Below are positions 1 through 7,631 of a DNA stretch of 64,000 nucleotides, one piece after another. Source of the DNA: Actinoallomurus iriomotensis (GTDB lineage: Bacteria; Actinomycetota; Actinomycetes; Streptosporangiales; Streptosporangiaceae); contig NZ_BSTJ01000014.1 of the NCBI RefSeq assembly GCF_030269445.1, forward strand, positions 1 to 64,000, read 5' to 3'. The notes beneath the pieces were generated by a model that had not been told where the DNA came from, made no database searches, and saw only the letters and a list, made by a program, of their open reading frames with translations. Position 1 is the first letter of the stretch; each line of letters opens with the position of its first letter. Position numbers and translations under genes: made by a program.

Positions 1-5
1 TACTA

Positions 6-166
6 GGGCCTGTCTCGAAGTCCCCGTCCGTAGCGAGCGGCGTCCAGGCGGCGCGTCGCAAGGCGGAGGAGGGAGTCAGCCTGGTGTTGGCTGGCGACCG
101 ACGACAACGCGGCGAGGCGTCGTCTGGGCGCCGCGCAGTAGGACAGCGGGGCTTTGAGACAGGCCC
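6..166. mobile_element. MITE-like element with terminal inverted repeats
   Basis: A 161-bp non-coding element is bounded by imperfect terminal inverted repeats: GGGCCTGTCTCGAAGTCCCC on the left and the complement of GGGCCTGTCTCAAAGCCCCG on the right, with 17 of the first 19 bases matching. CTA flanks it on both sides (3-5 and 167-169), consistent with a 3-bp target duplication. Tips of this kind are typical of IS5-family elements, so a non-autonomous derivative of such an IS is likely; that assignment is inference. The right-hand CTA is also the TAG stop codon of the adjacent minus-strand MFS gene, so the element landed exactly at the end of the exporter gene. Confidence 0.7.
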
Positions 167-1369
167 CTAGAGCGCGTCAACGCGCAGACGCCGTACGCCG
201 GGGACCGCGGCCGTGCCGGCGCAGGTCGCCGCCACGATCGCCGCCGTGGCGACGAGCGGAACGCCCGGGCCGGTCGCCGCGGCCAGTGTCGGGGCCAGGG
301 CCACGCCGAGCGGCTGCGCGCCGAGCGACAGCACCAGCTCGTAGGCGGTGACGCGGGCGAGGACGTGCTCGGGCATGAGGGCCTGCACGGTGCTGTCCCA
401 GATCGGGTCCATCAACCCCGCGAGTGCCATCGCCACCCCGTACGCGCCGATCACCACGGGTGCGGTCGCCCCGGCCGCGAGCAGCAGCAGCGGCGCGGCG
501 TACACGCAGAAGCCCAGGTTTCCGGTCAGCACCGGGCGGCGCAGCCGGACCCTCGTCGCCAGCGCGGACCCGGCGAGCAGCCCGATCCCGCCTGCCTGGA
601 GCAGGACCACCCACACGGTCCGGCCGCCCATCCGGTGGATGACGACCGAGGGGCCGATCGTCACCAGGACGCCCGAGGCGAAGTTCCACGACGCGTGTGC
701 CACCAGGCTCGTCCAGTACCAGTCGCGGGCGCGCACCTCGGCCCACCCGGCGCGCAGGTCCGCCCACAGCGACCGGCCGGCGTGCCCGGTACGGCCGGTC
801 CGCACCCGCGACAGGAGCGCGGCCCCGGCCGCGAACGCCGACGCGTCGATGACGAACACCGCGGCGGGCCCCGTGGTGAGGATCAGCGTGCCGGCGATCG
901 TCGGGCCGAGCAGCAGGGCGACGCTGCGTCCGATGCTCAGCAGCGAGTTGGCGCGCTGCCGTTCGGGCGGCGGCACCACGGCGATGAGCAGCGGCCACGT
1001 GGTGGGCAGTGAGCAGGCGGCGGCCGAGCCCGCCACCACCTGCGCGCCCGCGATGACCGCGACGTCGGGCGACGAGGCGGTCAGTTCCAGGGCGATGAGC
1101 GCCTGGGTGACCACCCGTACGGCGTCGGCGGCGATGGCGGCCCGCCGGGCGTCGAACCGGTCGGCCAGCGCGCCGCCGAACGGCAGGAGCACGACCTTCG
1201 GCACGAGCGCGCACGCCAGCACCAGCCCCAGCTCGCCCGGCGTACCGCCCCGGTCCACGATCGCGATGGCCAGCGCGGCCGGCACCATGAAGTCGCTGAG
1301 CGCCGAGATCGTCCGTGCCCACAGCAGCAGCCGGAACGCCGTACGCGCCGACCTGGCACCGGCGCTCAC
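167..1369 (-). CDS. MFS transporter, putative exporter of the RiPP-like locus
   Basis: 400 residues. A polytopic major facilitator protein with strongly hydrophobic segments and the conserved loop after TM2 (GGALADRFDARR, about residue 60) typical of MFS drug or peptide exporters of the plasma membrane. The frame is open upstream, but the GTG at 1369 overlaps the stop of the preceding gene (GTGA), which is the best start; longer versions would run into the oxygenase-like gene. It is the last gene of the minus-strand unit that starts with the protoglobin and repeat peptide, so export of the modified peptide is a reasonable inference. No LanT/C39 peptidase-ABC exporter is present. The stop codon lies in the target duplication of the MITE-like element. 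Confidence 0.85.
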   Translation of the reverse strand: MSAGARSARTAFRLLLWARTISALSDFMVPAALAIAIVDRGGTPGELGLVLACALVPKVVLLPFGGALADRFDARRAAIAADAVRVVTQALIALELTASSPDVAVIAGAQVVAGSAAACSLPTTWPLLIAVVPPPERQRANSLLSIGRSVALLLGPTIAGTLILTTGPAAVFVIDASAFAAGAALLSRVRTGRTGHAGRSLWADLRAGWAEVRARDWYWTSLVAHASWNFASGVLVTIGPSVVIHRMGGRTVWVVLLQAGGIGLLAGSALATRVRLRRPVLTGNLGFCVYAAPLLLLAAGATAPVVIGAYGVAMALAGLMDPIWDSTVQALMPEHVLARVTAYELVLSLGAQPLGVALAPTLAAATGPGVPLVATAAIVAATCAGTAAVPGVRRLRVDAL

Positions 1370-2541
1370 GCCCCGGCGACGGCGGAGCCCGCGACCAGCC
1401 ACGCCGCGAGGGCGCAGTGCGCGGCGCCGGACGGGACCTCGCAGGAGCCGCCCACCGGCAGCCGTCCGACCTCGGCGAGCCAGGAGGCCACCGTCGCGGC
1501 GAACCGCGCGGACCGGCCGTGCGTCGCGACCGTGACGTGGTCCTCCTCGGCACACCACAGCAGGGGCGCGTGGGTGACGGCCACGACCTTCGCCGGCGGC
1601 TCACCGGCCGGTGTACGGGGCGGTGCGCCCTCGATGCCGAACGCGGACGCGGCGGCCAGCGCCGCGTCGGAGCCGGGCGGCGCGCCGTACGGCGTGTCGA
1701 GGTAGGACCGGTACGCCTCCACCCAGTCCCGTGTCACCCGGCCTTCCTCCGTCGCCTCCAGCGTGAACGGCGCCTCGTCGGCGTCGAACGACGCCATGTA
1801 GGAGGCCAGGTTGAGGCCGACGGCCGGTCCCTCCGTCTCGCCGATGTGCCACAGGCCGTTCACCCAGGCGAACACCTGCCCGGCTGACGCGCGTAGCACG
1901 CGGCTCGACGCGTCGGCGGCGGCCGGATCCGGCAGGGACAGGTGTTCCTCGCCGACGCCCGGCAGAAACCCGGTGGTGTGCCGGCGCTCGGCTCCGGCCG
2001 GGATCCAGTCGTCCCCGGGCCACATGTGCATCGCCTTCGTGCCGGCGAGCACGAAGTGCCGGTTCACCGAGTACTCCCGGTGCACACCGCCGGGCGTACG
2101 GCGGTAGTCGCCGCCGAAGACCTCGACGTCAAGACGGTTGCGCGGCAGCGGGAACGCGTCCGGTGAGCCGCCGATCGCCGACAGAACGACCTCGAACAGG
2201 TCGCGGTCGTGGCGGGCGAGGTCGCGCGCGTAGAACAGCACGGGCGTGCCGGACCCGTACGCGGCCTCCACGCGGGCGTACCAGCCCGCGAAGCCGTCGT
2301 CGTCCTCGGCGGGCAGCGCCGCACCGTCCTCGTGCCGCCGGGTGTCGACCACCCGGCCGTCGAGCACCGTCCACGTGACCCGGCCACCGGTCCGGCCCTC
2401 CTCCTGCGCGCGGATGGCACGCAGCGCGGCGTGCCAGGCCGCCTCCTGGGTCAGCGAGGGACAGGTCCAGTCCCAGACGGCGTAACGCGGGGTACGCGGG
2501 CCGGTCGTGCGCAGCGTCATCGGCGCCAGTTCCATGGTCAC
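1366..2541 (-). CDS. Cupin/JmjC-like putative Fe(II)-dependent oxygenase of the RiPP-like locus
   Basis: 391 residues with a GTG start overlapping the upstream stop by 4 bp. The middle of the protein resembles a JmjC/cupin fold: His154-Arg-Glu156 (in GGVHREYSVNRHF) followed by Trp231-His232 in LWHIGETEG gives an HxE...H facial triad, and about 60 residues separate the two parts. A C-terminal region of about 90 residues would fit the small helical or winged-helix tail of bacterial JmjC hydroxylases. Such enzymes use Fe(II) and 2-oxoglutarate to hydroxylate side chains. Tight translational coupling to the dehydratase gene suggests the substrate is the repeat peptide. Family assignment rests on motif reading only; a non-catalytic cupin is the alternative. 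Confidence 0.6.
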   Translation of the reverse strand: MTMELAPMTLRTTGPRTPRYAVWDWTCPSLTQEAAWHAALRAIRAQEEGRTGGRVTWTVLDGRVVDTRRHEDGAALPAEDDDGFAGWYARVEAAYGSGTPVLFYARDLARHDRDLFEVVLSAIGGSPDAFPLPRNRLDVEVFGGDYRRTPGGVHREYSVNRHFVLAGTKAMHMWPGDDWIPAGAERRHTTGFLPGVGEEHLSLPDPAAADASSRVLRASAGQVFAWVNGLWHIGETEGPAVGLNLASYMASFDADEAPFTLEATEEGRVTRDWVEAYRSYLDTPYGAPPGSDAALAAASAFGIEGAPPRTPAGEPPAKVVAVTHAPLLWCAEEDHVTVATHGRSARFAATVASWLAEVGRLPVGGSCEVPSGAAHCALAAWLVAGSAVAGA

Positions 2542-4166
2542 GCCAATCCGGTCGGGGTGGGAGTGAGCCGGTCGCCGAGGAGCCGGACGTCGTCCGGGCT
2601 CAGCGACACGTCGTCGGGCGGGGTGCTCAGGTGCTCGGTGAGGAACGCCGCCTGCGCGGCGGCGAACTCCTCGCCCAGGTCCGCGATGTTCGCGCGCACC
2701 TGGCTCAGCGCCGAGGTACGGAAGAACGCCGGGTGCGTACGGGTGTGCGCCCGCAGCGCCGTGCCGGACACCGGATGCCGGAAGTACGGAACGTCGTGGG
2801 CGAGCAGCGCGCTCACCTCATCGGCGACGAGCGCGTCGTACCGGGACCCTTCGGGCGTCTCCAGGCGGCGGGCCAGCTCCGCCGCGACGCCGTCGCGCGA
2901 GGTCGCGTACGCGGGCTGCTCGGCCAGGCGCAGCAGCCGGGTGTAGTACGCGGTCTCGCGGATGATCTGGCGGCTCTCCTGCGCGGCGACCCGGTCCCAG
3001 AAGGCGCCGTCGGCGAGGATCGCTGCCCGTCGCTCGCGGCACCGGGCGAAGACCGCGCGGAACCCGGTGAGGAGCTCCTGCAGGTGGCCGGCCGCGGGCT
3101 GGAACCTGCCCTCCAGCACGGGCAGGTTCACGGGCGGCTCGTGCCCGAGCCGGCTGAAGCCGACGGTCATCGTGTCGGTTCCGTCGCCGGCCGGGACCGG
3201 GTCGAGCGAGTACTGCCGCGCGCCGCCGAGCACCTGGAAGGCCGAGAACGCGCCCCGGCCGGGCGCGTCCGGGTCGGCGTGCTGCACCAGCCCGGTGTCG
3301 ACCACCGACTCCAGCCGCCCGCTCGGGTTGCGCCAGGAGTAGTTCTGCAGCAGCGTCTCGGTGTCCACCAGCACGGGGTGCTCGCCGCAGGCGACCAGGT
3401 TCTCGAAGTGGCCGTCGGTGAAGTTCAGCAGGCAGCAGACCGCCAGCAGGACACCGCACCGCGCCCAGTACCGCCGGACCTCCGCGGCACTCGCGCAGGG
3501 CGCGAACCGGGCCTCCTCCTGCCAGCCGTACGTCCCGCGCGTCACCACCGCCGGACGCCGCAGCCGCAGCTCGTCGGGAAGGTCGAGCAGGTCCGCGAAG
3601 TCGTGCAGCAGGATCGTGGCCGCGAGCGGCACCGGCTTGTAGTACACCCGCCGGCCGCTCCGCAGGACGAACGCGACGACCTGCCCGCCACCGGCGTGGC
3701 GGTCGCTGCCGACCGGCGTGACCGACCGCGGTCCGTACGGGCGGTGATTGGGCTGCTCGATGCCGGCCGCGAGGAGTTCCGGCAGGTCGGCGGCGAGGCG
3801 CCGGACCGCGTGGGCGATGGTCGCGGCGCCGGTCGACGCGATCACGGACAGGCCCGCGGCCACGACCGGGTACCGGTCGGCCAGCAGCTCGGGGGTCAGC
3901 CGTCCCCGCGCCCAGAAGTCCTCGTACCGTTCGACCGGCGTCCGGCCGGAGAGGGCGCCCGCCTCGCGTGCCAGGGTCAGCTCGTGGCAGACGACGGGCA
4001 GGACCGTACGGTCGAGCTGCCGCGCGAGCGCGTCGCGCGCGGCGCGCAGGCGGTCCGCCGCGGGTTCGCCGGGCGGTGATGGGAAGGACTCGGCGACGGC
4101 CGTCTCCAGGACGGTCTCCGCCGCCTGGAGCTCCGCCGCGTACAGGGCACCGCGCGCACCGCTCAA
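2538..4166 (-). CDS. Stand-alone LanM-type dehydratase domain (DUF4135), no cyclase
   Basis: 542 residues. This matches the N-terminal dehydratase half of class II lanthipeptide synthetases, which phosphorylates Ser/Thr and eliminates phosphate to give dehydroamino acids. Kinase-like landmarks are visible: the YYKP lysine (Lys177), the catalytic loop TDGHFENL (Asp251, His253, Asn256) and the metal-binding VDTETL (Asp268). LanM proteins are normally 900-1,100 residues with a C-terminal LanC zinc cyclase; here the protein stops after the dehydratase, and no LanC homologue is encoded nearby. The start is TTG at 4166, with GGAG about 8 nt upstream. It follows the repeat peptide after a 78-nt gap holding a strong hairpin, and its end overlaps the oxygenase-like gene by GTGA. 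Confidence 0.88.
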   Translation of the reverse strand: MSGARGALYAAELQAAETVLETAVAESFPSPPGEPAADRLRAARDALARQLDRTVLPVVCHELTLAREAGALSGRTPVERYEDFWARGRLTPELLADRYPVVAAGLSVIASTGAATIAHAVRRLAADLPELLAAGIEQPNHRPYGPRSVTPVGSDRHAGGGQVVAFVLRSGRRVYYKPVPLAATILLHDFADLLDLPDELRLRRPAVVTRGTYGWQEEARFAPCASAAEVRRYWARCGVLLAVCCLLNFTDGHFENLVACGEHPVLVDTETLLQNYSWRNPSGRLESVVDTGLVQHADPDAPGRGAFSAFQVLGGARQYSLDPVPAGDGTDTMTVGFSRLGHEPPVNLPVLEGRFQPAAGHLQELLTGFRAVFARCRERRAAILADGAFWDRVAAQESRQIIRETAYYTRLLRLAEQPAYATSRDGVAAELARRLETPEGSRYDALVADEVSALLAHDVPYFRHPVSGTALRAHTRTHPAFFRTSALSQVRANIADLGEEFAAAQAAFLTEHLSTPPDDVSLSPDDVRLLGDRLTPTPTGLA

Positions 4167-4203
4167 CGAGAGACTCCGTTCCGCCGTGAGTGGACCAGCA
4201 CGA

Positions 4204-4232
4204 GCCGGGGCGCCCTGGCCCGGCGCCCCGGC
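4204..4232 (-). terminator. Hairpin between precursor and dehydratase genes (attenuator-like)
   Basis: Perfect 11-bp inverted repeat (GCCGGGGCGCC / GGCGCCCCGGC) with a 7-nt loop, 13 nt past the precursor stop and before the dehydratase start. Leaky terminators in this position commonly let a RiPP precursor be made in excess of its enzymes. No T-run follows, which is usual in high-GC actinomycetes. Confidence 0.7.
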
Positions 4233-4244
4233 CTCTCGCGTCCG

Positions 4245-4571
4245 CTAGCGCGCGGCGGCGACCACCGTCGTGGTCTTCACCGGCGCGGCGGCCACCACCG
4301 TCGTCGTCTTCACCGGCGCGGCGACCACGGTGGTCGTCTTGACCGGCGCGGCGGCCACCACCGTCGTCGTCTTCACCGGCGCGGCGACCACGGTGGTCGT
4401 CTTGACCGGCGCGGCGGCCACCACCGTCGTCGTCTTCACCGGCGCGGCGACCACGGTGGTCGTCTTGACCGGCGCGGCGGCCACCACCGTGGTCGTCTTC
4501 ACCGGCGCGGCGGCGTCCACCAGGCCACGGTTGTCGGGGATGAGGTCGAGCTCTGCGAGTCCGGTGTTCAT
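4245..4571 (-). CDS. Repeat-built, Cys-free RiPP precursor-like peptide
   Basis: 108 residues, ATG at 4571 with AAGGGA 8-10 nt upstream. A leader of about 20 residues (containing AELDLIPDN) is followed by eight copies of PVKTTTVV joined by alternating AAA and AA linkers, ending AAAR. The core therefore carries 24 threonines in triplets, one lysine and one proline per unit, and no Cys or Ser. It directly precedes a LanM-type dehydratase, so the Thr residues are the expected targets; without Cys no lanthionine can form within the peptide. No double-Gly cleavage site is visible. The near-perfect repetition suggests a multi-core precursor or a repetitive structural peptide. I know of no characterised product with this core. 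Confidence 0.85.
   Translation of the reverse strand: MNTGLAELDLIPDNRGLVDAAAPVKTTTVVAAAPVKTTTVVAAPVKTTTVVAAAPVKTTTVVAAPVKTTTVVAAAPVKTTTVVAAPVKTTTVVAAAPVKTTTVVAAAR
4255..4520 (-). repeat. Eight tandem coding repeats (PVKTTTVV units)
   Basis: The precursor core is built from eight units of 30 or 33 bp alternating in length, giving a 63-bp higher-order period. Odd and even units use different synonymous codons (for example GTCTTC versus GTCTTG on the plus strand), so the array probably grew by duplicating the 63-bp dimer. The protein sequence is more conserved than the DNA within a dimer. Confidence 0.95.
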
Positions 4572-4604
4572 GAGCGGTTCCCTTCGTCCGGCGATTCCGC
4601 TGTG

Positions 4605-4649
4605 ACGGTAGGAAGGCGGCGTACAGACTCCCGTACAGGCCACGTACAG
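4605..4649 (-). promoter_or_regulatory. Three CGTACAG direct repeats plus -10-like element before the precursor
   Basis: In the 89-bp gap between protoglobin and precursor, the heptamer CGTACAG (CTGTACG on the coding strand) occurs at 4620-4626, 4632-4638 and 4643-4649, that is every 11-12 bp. A TACCGT -10-like hexamer (4605-4610) follows 9 nt after the last repeat. This geometry resembles SARP-type operators (heptamers on one helix face just upstream of -10). The regulator is unknown; a separate promoter for the precursor is inferred. Confidence 0.5.
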
Positions 4650-4660
4650 GCGGGCTCGCG

Positions 4661-5257
4661 TCACCAGCCGGCGGCGCCGGTGCAGGCCCGGGTCCACACG
4701 GTGACGTGGAGCATGACGGACTTGGTGAAGGCCGCGTGCATCCGGTCGACCCGCTCGGCGGTGGCCCCCGTGGCGGCGAGGTACTCGCGTGCCGTGGTGA
4801 TCACGACGGCGGTGAAGGCGAGCAGGTAACGCATCGGAATGTGGTCGAGCGAGTCGGCGTGGTCGGTCCGGTTCTTCTTGGCGCGGGTGTGGCGCAGGCC
4901 GATCTCGTGCTGATAGTTCAGCCAGTCCCGGTCCAGCGGGCGGGTGCAGGCGTCGATGATGAAGCGGTCGAACCTCGGCTTGCTCGCGGCGCCGTACTCC
5001 GGGTTGGGCGTCCCGTCCGGGTGACCCGAGTAGGGCCGCATGAACGACAGCTCGCCGAGCCGGGCGCGCCACGCGGTGACCATGTCGCCGGCCTGCCCGG
5101 CGAGGATCCCGGCGGCCTCGCGCAGGGCCTCCTCGTCCTCCGGCGTGAGCCCGGCCACCGCCTTCAGCCGCTCCAGGTCCTCCAGGCTCAGCGGCGACCG
5201 CGCGGCCTCATCGGTGCCGTAGGTGTAGCCGGGAATCCCGGGCGTGTGCTCACTCAT
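4661..5257 (-). CDS. Protoglobin-family heme protein
   Basis: 198 residues, ATG at 5257 with GGAGG 8 nt upstream. The size and a string of helices fit single-domain protoglobins: an N-terminal extension, a Trp/Phe-rich region around WRARLGELSF, then WLNYQHEIGLRHTRAKKN, where the histidines (HEIGLRH) lie near the expected proximal heme ligand, and a C-terminal helix with AFTAVVITTAREYL. Protoglobins bind heme and O2/CO/NO in the cytosol. It is the first gene of the minus-strand unit leading to the repeat peptide, 89 bp upstream of it, so an O2 or redox role for the oxygenase-like enzyme or regulation is possible but unproven. Confidence 0.75.
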   Translation of the reverse strand: MSEHTPGIPGYTYGTDEAARSPLSLEDLERLKAVAGLTPEDEEALREAAGILAGQAGDMVTAWRARLGELSFMRPYSGHPDGTPNPEYGAASKPRFDRFIIDACTRPLDRDWLNYQHEIGLRHTRAKKNRTDHADSLDHIPMRYLLAFTAVVITTAREYLAATGATAERVDRMHAAFTKSVMLHVTVWTRACTGAAGW

Positions 5258-5394
5258 CGTCAGTCCTCCCTGGTCGGGCCGTATCTCCGCACGTTAGGCG
5301 CAGGACGGTTCCACGACGGTCGAAGCGTTTCGCGTACGGACGACCGCCTGCGGCGGGATGATCGTCGTCGGCCTCGACCGGCAGGGAGCGAATC

Positions 5395-6966
5395 GTGCGG
5401 ACCGTGGAAGACGTCCGGCCGCGTGCCGAGCGGCGACCGGCGCTCCGCGTCGTGGCCCTGCTGCTCGCCCTGGTGTGCGCCGCGATCGGCGCGGCCGGCC
5501 TGGCCACCGCGGACCGGGGCGTCGAGCGGCACTCCACCGCGGTGGCCGGGGTGCCGCTGGAGGTGGTCCGGCCGGCGGGGGCGACGGGCCGGCTGCCCGG
5601 CGTGGTGGTCGCGCACGGTCTGGCCGCGAGCAGGCAGCTCATGCGAGGGTTCGCGGACACGCTCGCGCGTCGCGGGTACGCCGTGGAGCTGGTGGACCTG
5701 GCGGGACACGGGGCGAGCACCGCCCGGCTGCCGGGCGCGGGCGACGGCCTCGCCGCCGACGCGCGGCTCGACCGCGACCTGGACATCGCCGTCGGTCACC
5801 TGCGCTCCATGCCGTGGGTGGACGCCGCGCGGATCGGCCTGCTCGGCCACTCGATGGGCGCCGCCGCGGTCCTGCGGTACGCCACCGCGCACCCGGAGAT
5901 CAGCGCCACGGTGTCGATCTCCCAGGGGCCGACGTCATCGACCGGATCCGCGGCGCGCCCGCGGAACCTGCTCCTGCTCGCCGGGGGTCTGGAGTTCGCC
6001 GGGTTCCGCGACGGCGCCCTCGGCGCGCTGCGGGCCGCCTACCCGCGGGGACGCGCCGGCGTCACGTACGGTGATCCCCGCGCCGGCACCGCTCGCCGGG
6101 CGGTGCTCGTCCCCGGTGTCGAGCACGTCGGCGTCCTGTTCCACCCGCGCACCCACCGCGAGGTCGCGACCTGGTTCGACGGGACGCTCGGTTCCTCCTC
6201 CGGCGGGCCGCACGGGGCAGGCCTCCGACCTGTGTGGCGCGCCGGTTCCGCGATGCTGCTGCATCTGGCCGCGGTGCTGAGCTTCGGCGCGATCGCCGCG
6301 GCCGTCCTGCGGCCTGTGGCGTCCGGTCGCGAACGCCGCCGGGTCCCGCTTCCGCTCGCGCTCGGGGTGCCGGCGGGCGCCGTCCTGGCGGCGGTGCCGG
6401 TGATGGCGGTGGTCCCGCGCGGCCTGCTGCCGCTCGCGGTGGCCGCCCCGGTCGCCGGGTTCTTCGGGGTCATCGGCGTGGTGCTCCTGGCCACCGCACT
6501 GTTCACCGGGCGCACCGGCGTGACCCGCGCCGGCCGGTCGTCGGTCGTGGCGGCCGTGGTCCTGGTGGCGCTGACGGTGGTCTCCTTCGCCGTACCGGCC
6601 CAGCTCGGCTGGGCGCACGCCGTTCCGGTCGGGCCGCGAGCCTGGGCGCTCCTCCCGATCGCCGCGTGCGCGACGGCGTTCTTCGGCGGGATCGAGGCCC
6701 TGTGCGGCGGGTACGGCCGGCGAGCCGCGATCCTGATCCACGCCTGGATCGCGGGAGGCGCCCTGGCCGGCCTCGGAGTCGCCGCGCTCGTCGGCGCCGC
6801 GTCGTCGTTCGTCCTGCTGGTGGCGCCGCTGCTGGCCGGACTGCTGGTCTGGCAGGGCGTCCAGGCCGCGGCCCTGCGCGCGGTCCGGGCACCGGCATGG
6901 CTGACCGCCGTCGTCGGCGGCGTCCTGCTCGCCTGGCCGATCGCCGTGACCATGCCGATCATCTAG
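5395..6966 (+). CDS. Membrane-anchored alpha/beta hydrolase
   Basis: 523 residues, GTG start with GGGAG 7 nt upstream. One N-terminal membrane helix (about 17-37) leads to an extracytoplasmic alpha/beta-hydrolase domain: oxyanion region VVAHGLAAS, nucleophile elbow GHSMGA (Ser153), and a likely His in GVEHVGVLFH. From about residue 283 to the end there are roughly seven further hydrophobic segments. The soluble-hydrolase-plus-polytopic-tail architecture is seen in uncharacterised actinobacterial proteins; the substrate is unknown. It is divergent from the protoglobin gene and shares a 137-bp intergenic region with it, so it is probably not part of the RiPP-like unit, although common control cannot be excluded. 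Confidence 0.8.
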   Translation: MRTVEDVRPRAERRPALRVVALLLALVCAAIGAAGLATADRGVERHSTAVAGVPLEVVRPAGATGRLPGVVVAHGLAASRQLMRGFADTLARRGYAVELVDLAGHGASTARLPGAGDGLAADARLDRDLDIAVGHLRSMPWVDAARIGLLGHSMGAAAVLRYATAHPEISATVSISQGPTSSTGSAARPRNLLLLAGGLEFAGFRDGALGALRAAYPRGRAGVTYGDPRAGTARRAVLVPGVEHVGVLFHPRTHREVATWFDGTLGSSSGGPHGAGLRPVWRAGSAMLLHLAAVLSFGAIAAAVLRPVASGRERRRVPLPLALGVPAGAVLAAVPVMAVVPRGLLPLAVAAPVAGFFGVIGVVLLATALFTGRTGVTRAGRSSVVAAVVLVALTVVSFAVPAQLGWAHAVPVGPRAWALLPIAACATAFFGGIEALCGGYGRRAAILIHAWIAGGALAGLGVAALVGAASSFVLLVAPLLAGLLVWQGVQAAALRAVRAPAWLTAVVGGVLLAWPIAVTMPII

Positions 6967-6994
6967 CGCTCACCGGCTCGTCTATGCTCCCGGC

Positions 6995-7486
6995 GTGACA
7001 GCGGAGAATCCGGAGGCCATCCTCGATGACCTCCTCGCCCGCCCCTTCCCGCAGGAGGACGTGCGGGACGGCGATCGGCGCAGCGGCCCGGGCCATCACG
7101 TGCAGGTTCTCCAGGCCAGCCAGGACTTCTGGGATGACCGTGGTGAGGATGTCGTGGAGGCGGCCGAGGAGGAGATCGACGCCGCCTTCCAGGCACTCGT
7201 TGCCGCGTTGACGGAGCGCTGGGGCGAGCCGGAGCCGGTCGATCTGTCGCCGTACCTGGAGAGGGGACTCGTCCAGCGACCGGTCATCGATCGGCTCGGC
7301 CGCCGGACGCCTCCCGCGCCGGACCCGGTCCCAGAGCCGATCAACCAGTTGTGCATGCTCAGCAGCACGATGCTCCTGTGGCGGCGGCCCGAGTCCGGCC
7401 GATGGGTCGCCCTCACCGTCGCACAGGCCGACCCGGAATTCCCGATCCAGCTGCTGGCCGCGGTCGGCGAGGCACCGATCCCCTAG
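6995..7486 (+). CDS. Hypothetical protein
   Basis: 163 residues with a GTG start, 28 bp after the hydrolase gene on the same strand. Acidic, with no signal peptide or membrane segment. The middle has a helical acidic stretch (DVVEAAEEEIDAAFQALVAALTERWGEPEPV) and the C-terminal half reads like a small alpha/beta immunity-type fold (LLWRRPESGRWVALTVAQADPEFPIQLLAAV). I do not recognise the family with certainty; it could be a SMI1/KNR4-unrelated immunity-like or simple housekeeping hypothetical. Coding is supported by good codon bias. Confidence 0.7.
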   Translation: MTAENPEAILDDLLARPFPQEDVRDGDRRSGPGHHVQVLQASQDFWDDRGEDVVEAAEEEIDAAFQALVAALTERWGEPEPVDLSPYLERGLVQRPVIDRLGRRTPPAPDPVPEPINQLCMLSSTMLLWRRPESGRWVALTVAQADPEFPIQLLAAVGEAPIP

Positions 7487-7631
7487 TCGCGCCTTCCGCT
7501 TGCCGAGCCGCTGGGGGCTTATCGCCGGTCACGTTGTCGCTTGTCCGGGTCGTCCCGAGTCGTCCGTGGCCGCTGGTCCGCGTCGCCCGGCGGCGTACGC
7601 TTCCGCAGGTGATCGGTAGCGGAACCGGGTC
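7487..7631. other. Short intergenic region before the antiporter gene
   Basis: 145 bp of high G+C; no RNA gene or clear motif seen. It should contain the antiporter promoter. Confidence 0.4.

Noticed and set aside
4255-4520. CRISPR-like regular repeats
   Set aside because: Repeat and spacing lengths (30/33 bp, no unique spacers) and an intact frame show that they encode the peptide core.
4572-5072. N-terminal extension of the repeat peptide frame into the protoglobin gene
   Set aside because: It is an alternate frame of the protoglobin gene; ATG 4571 with its own ribosome binding site is the credible start.
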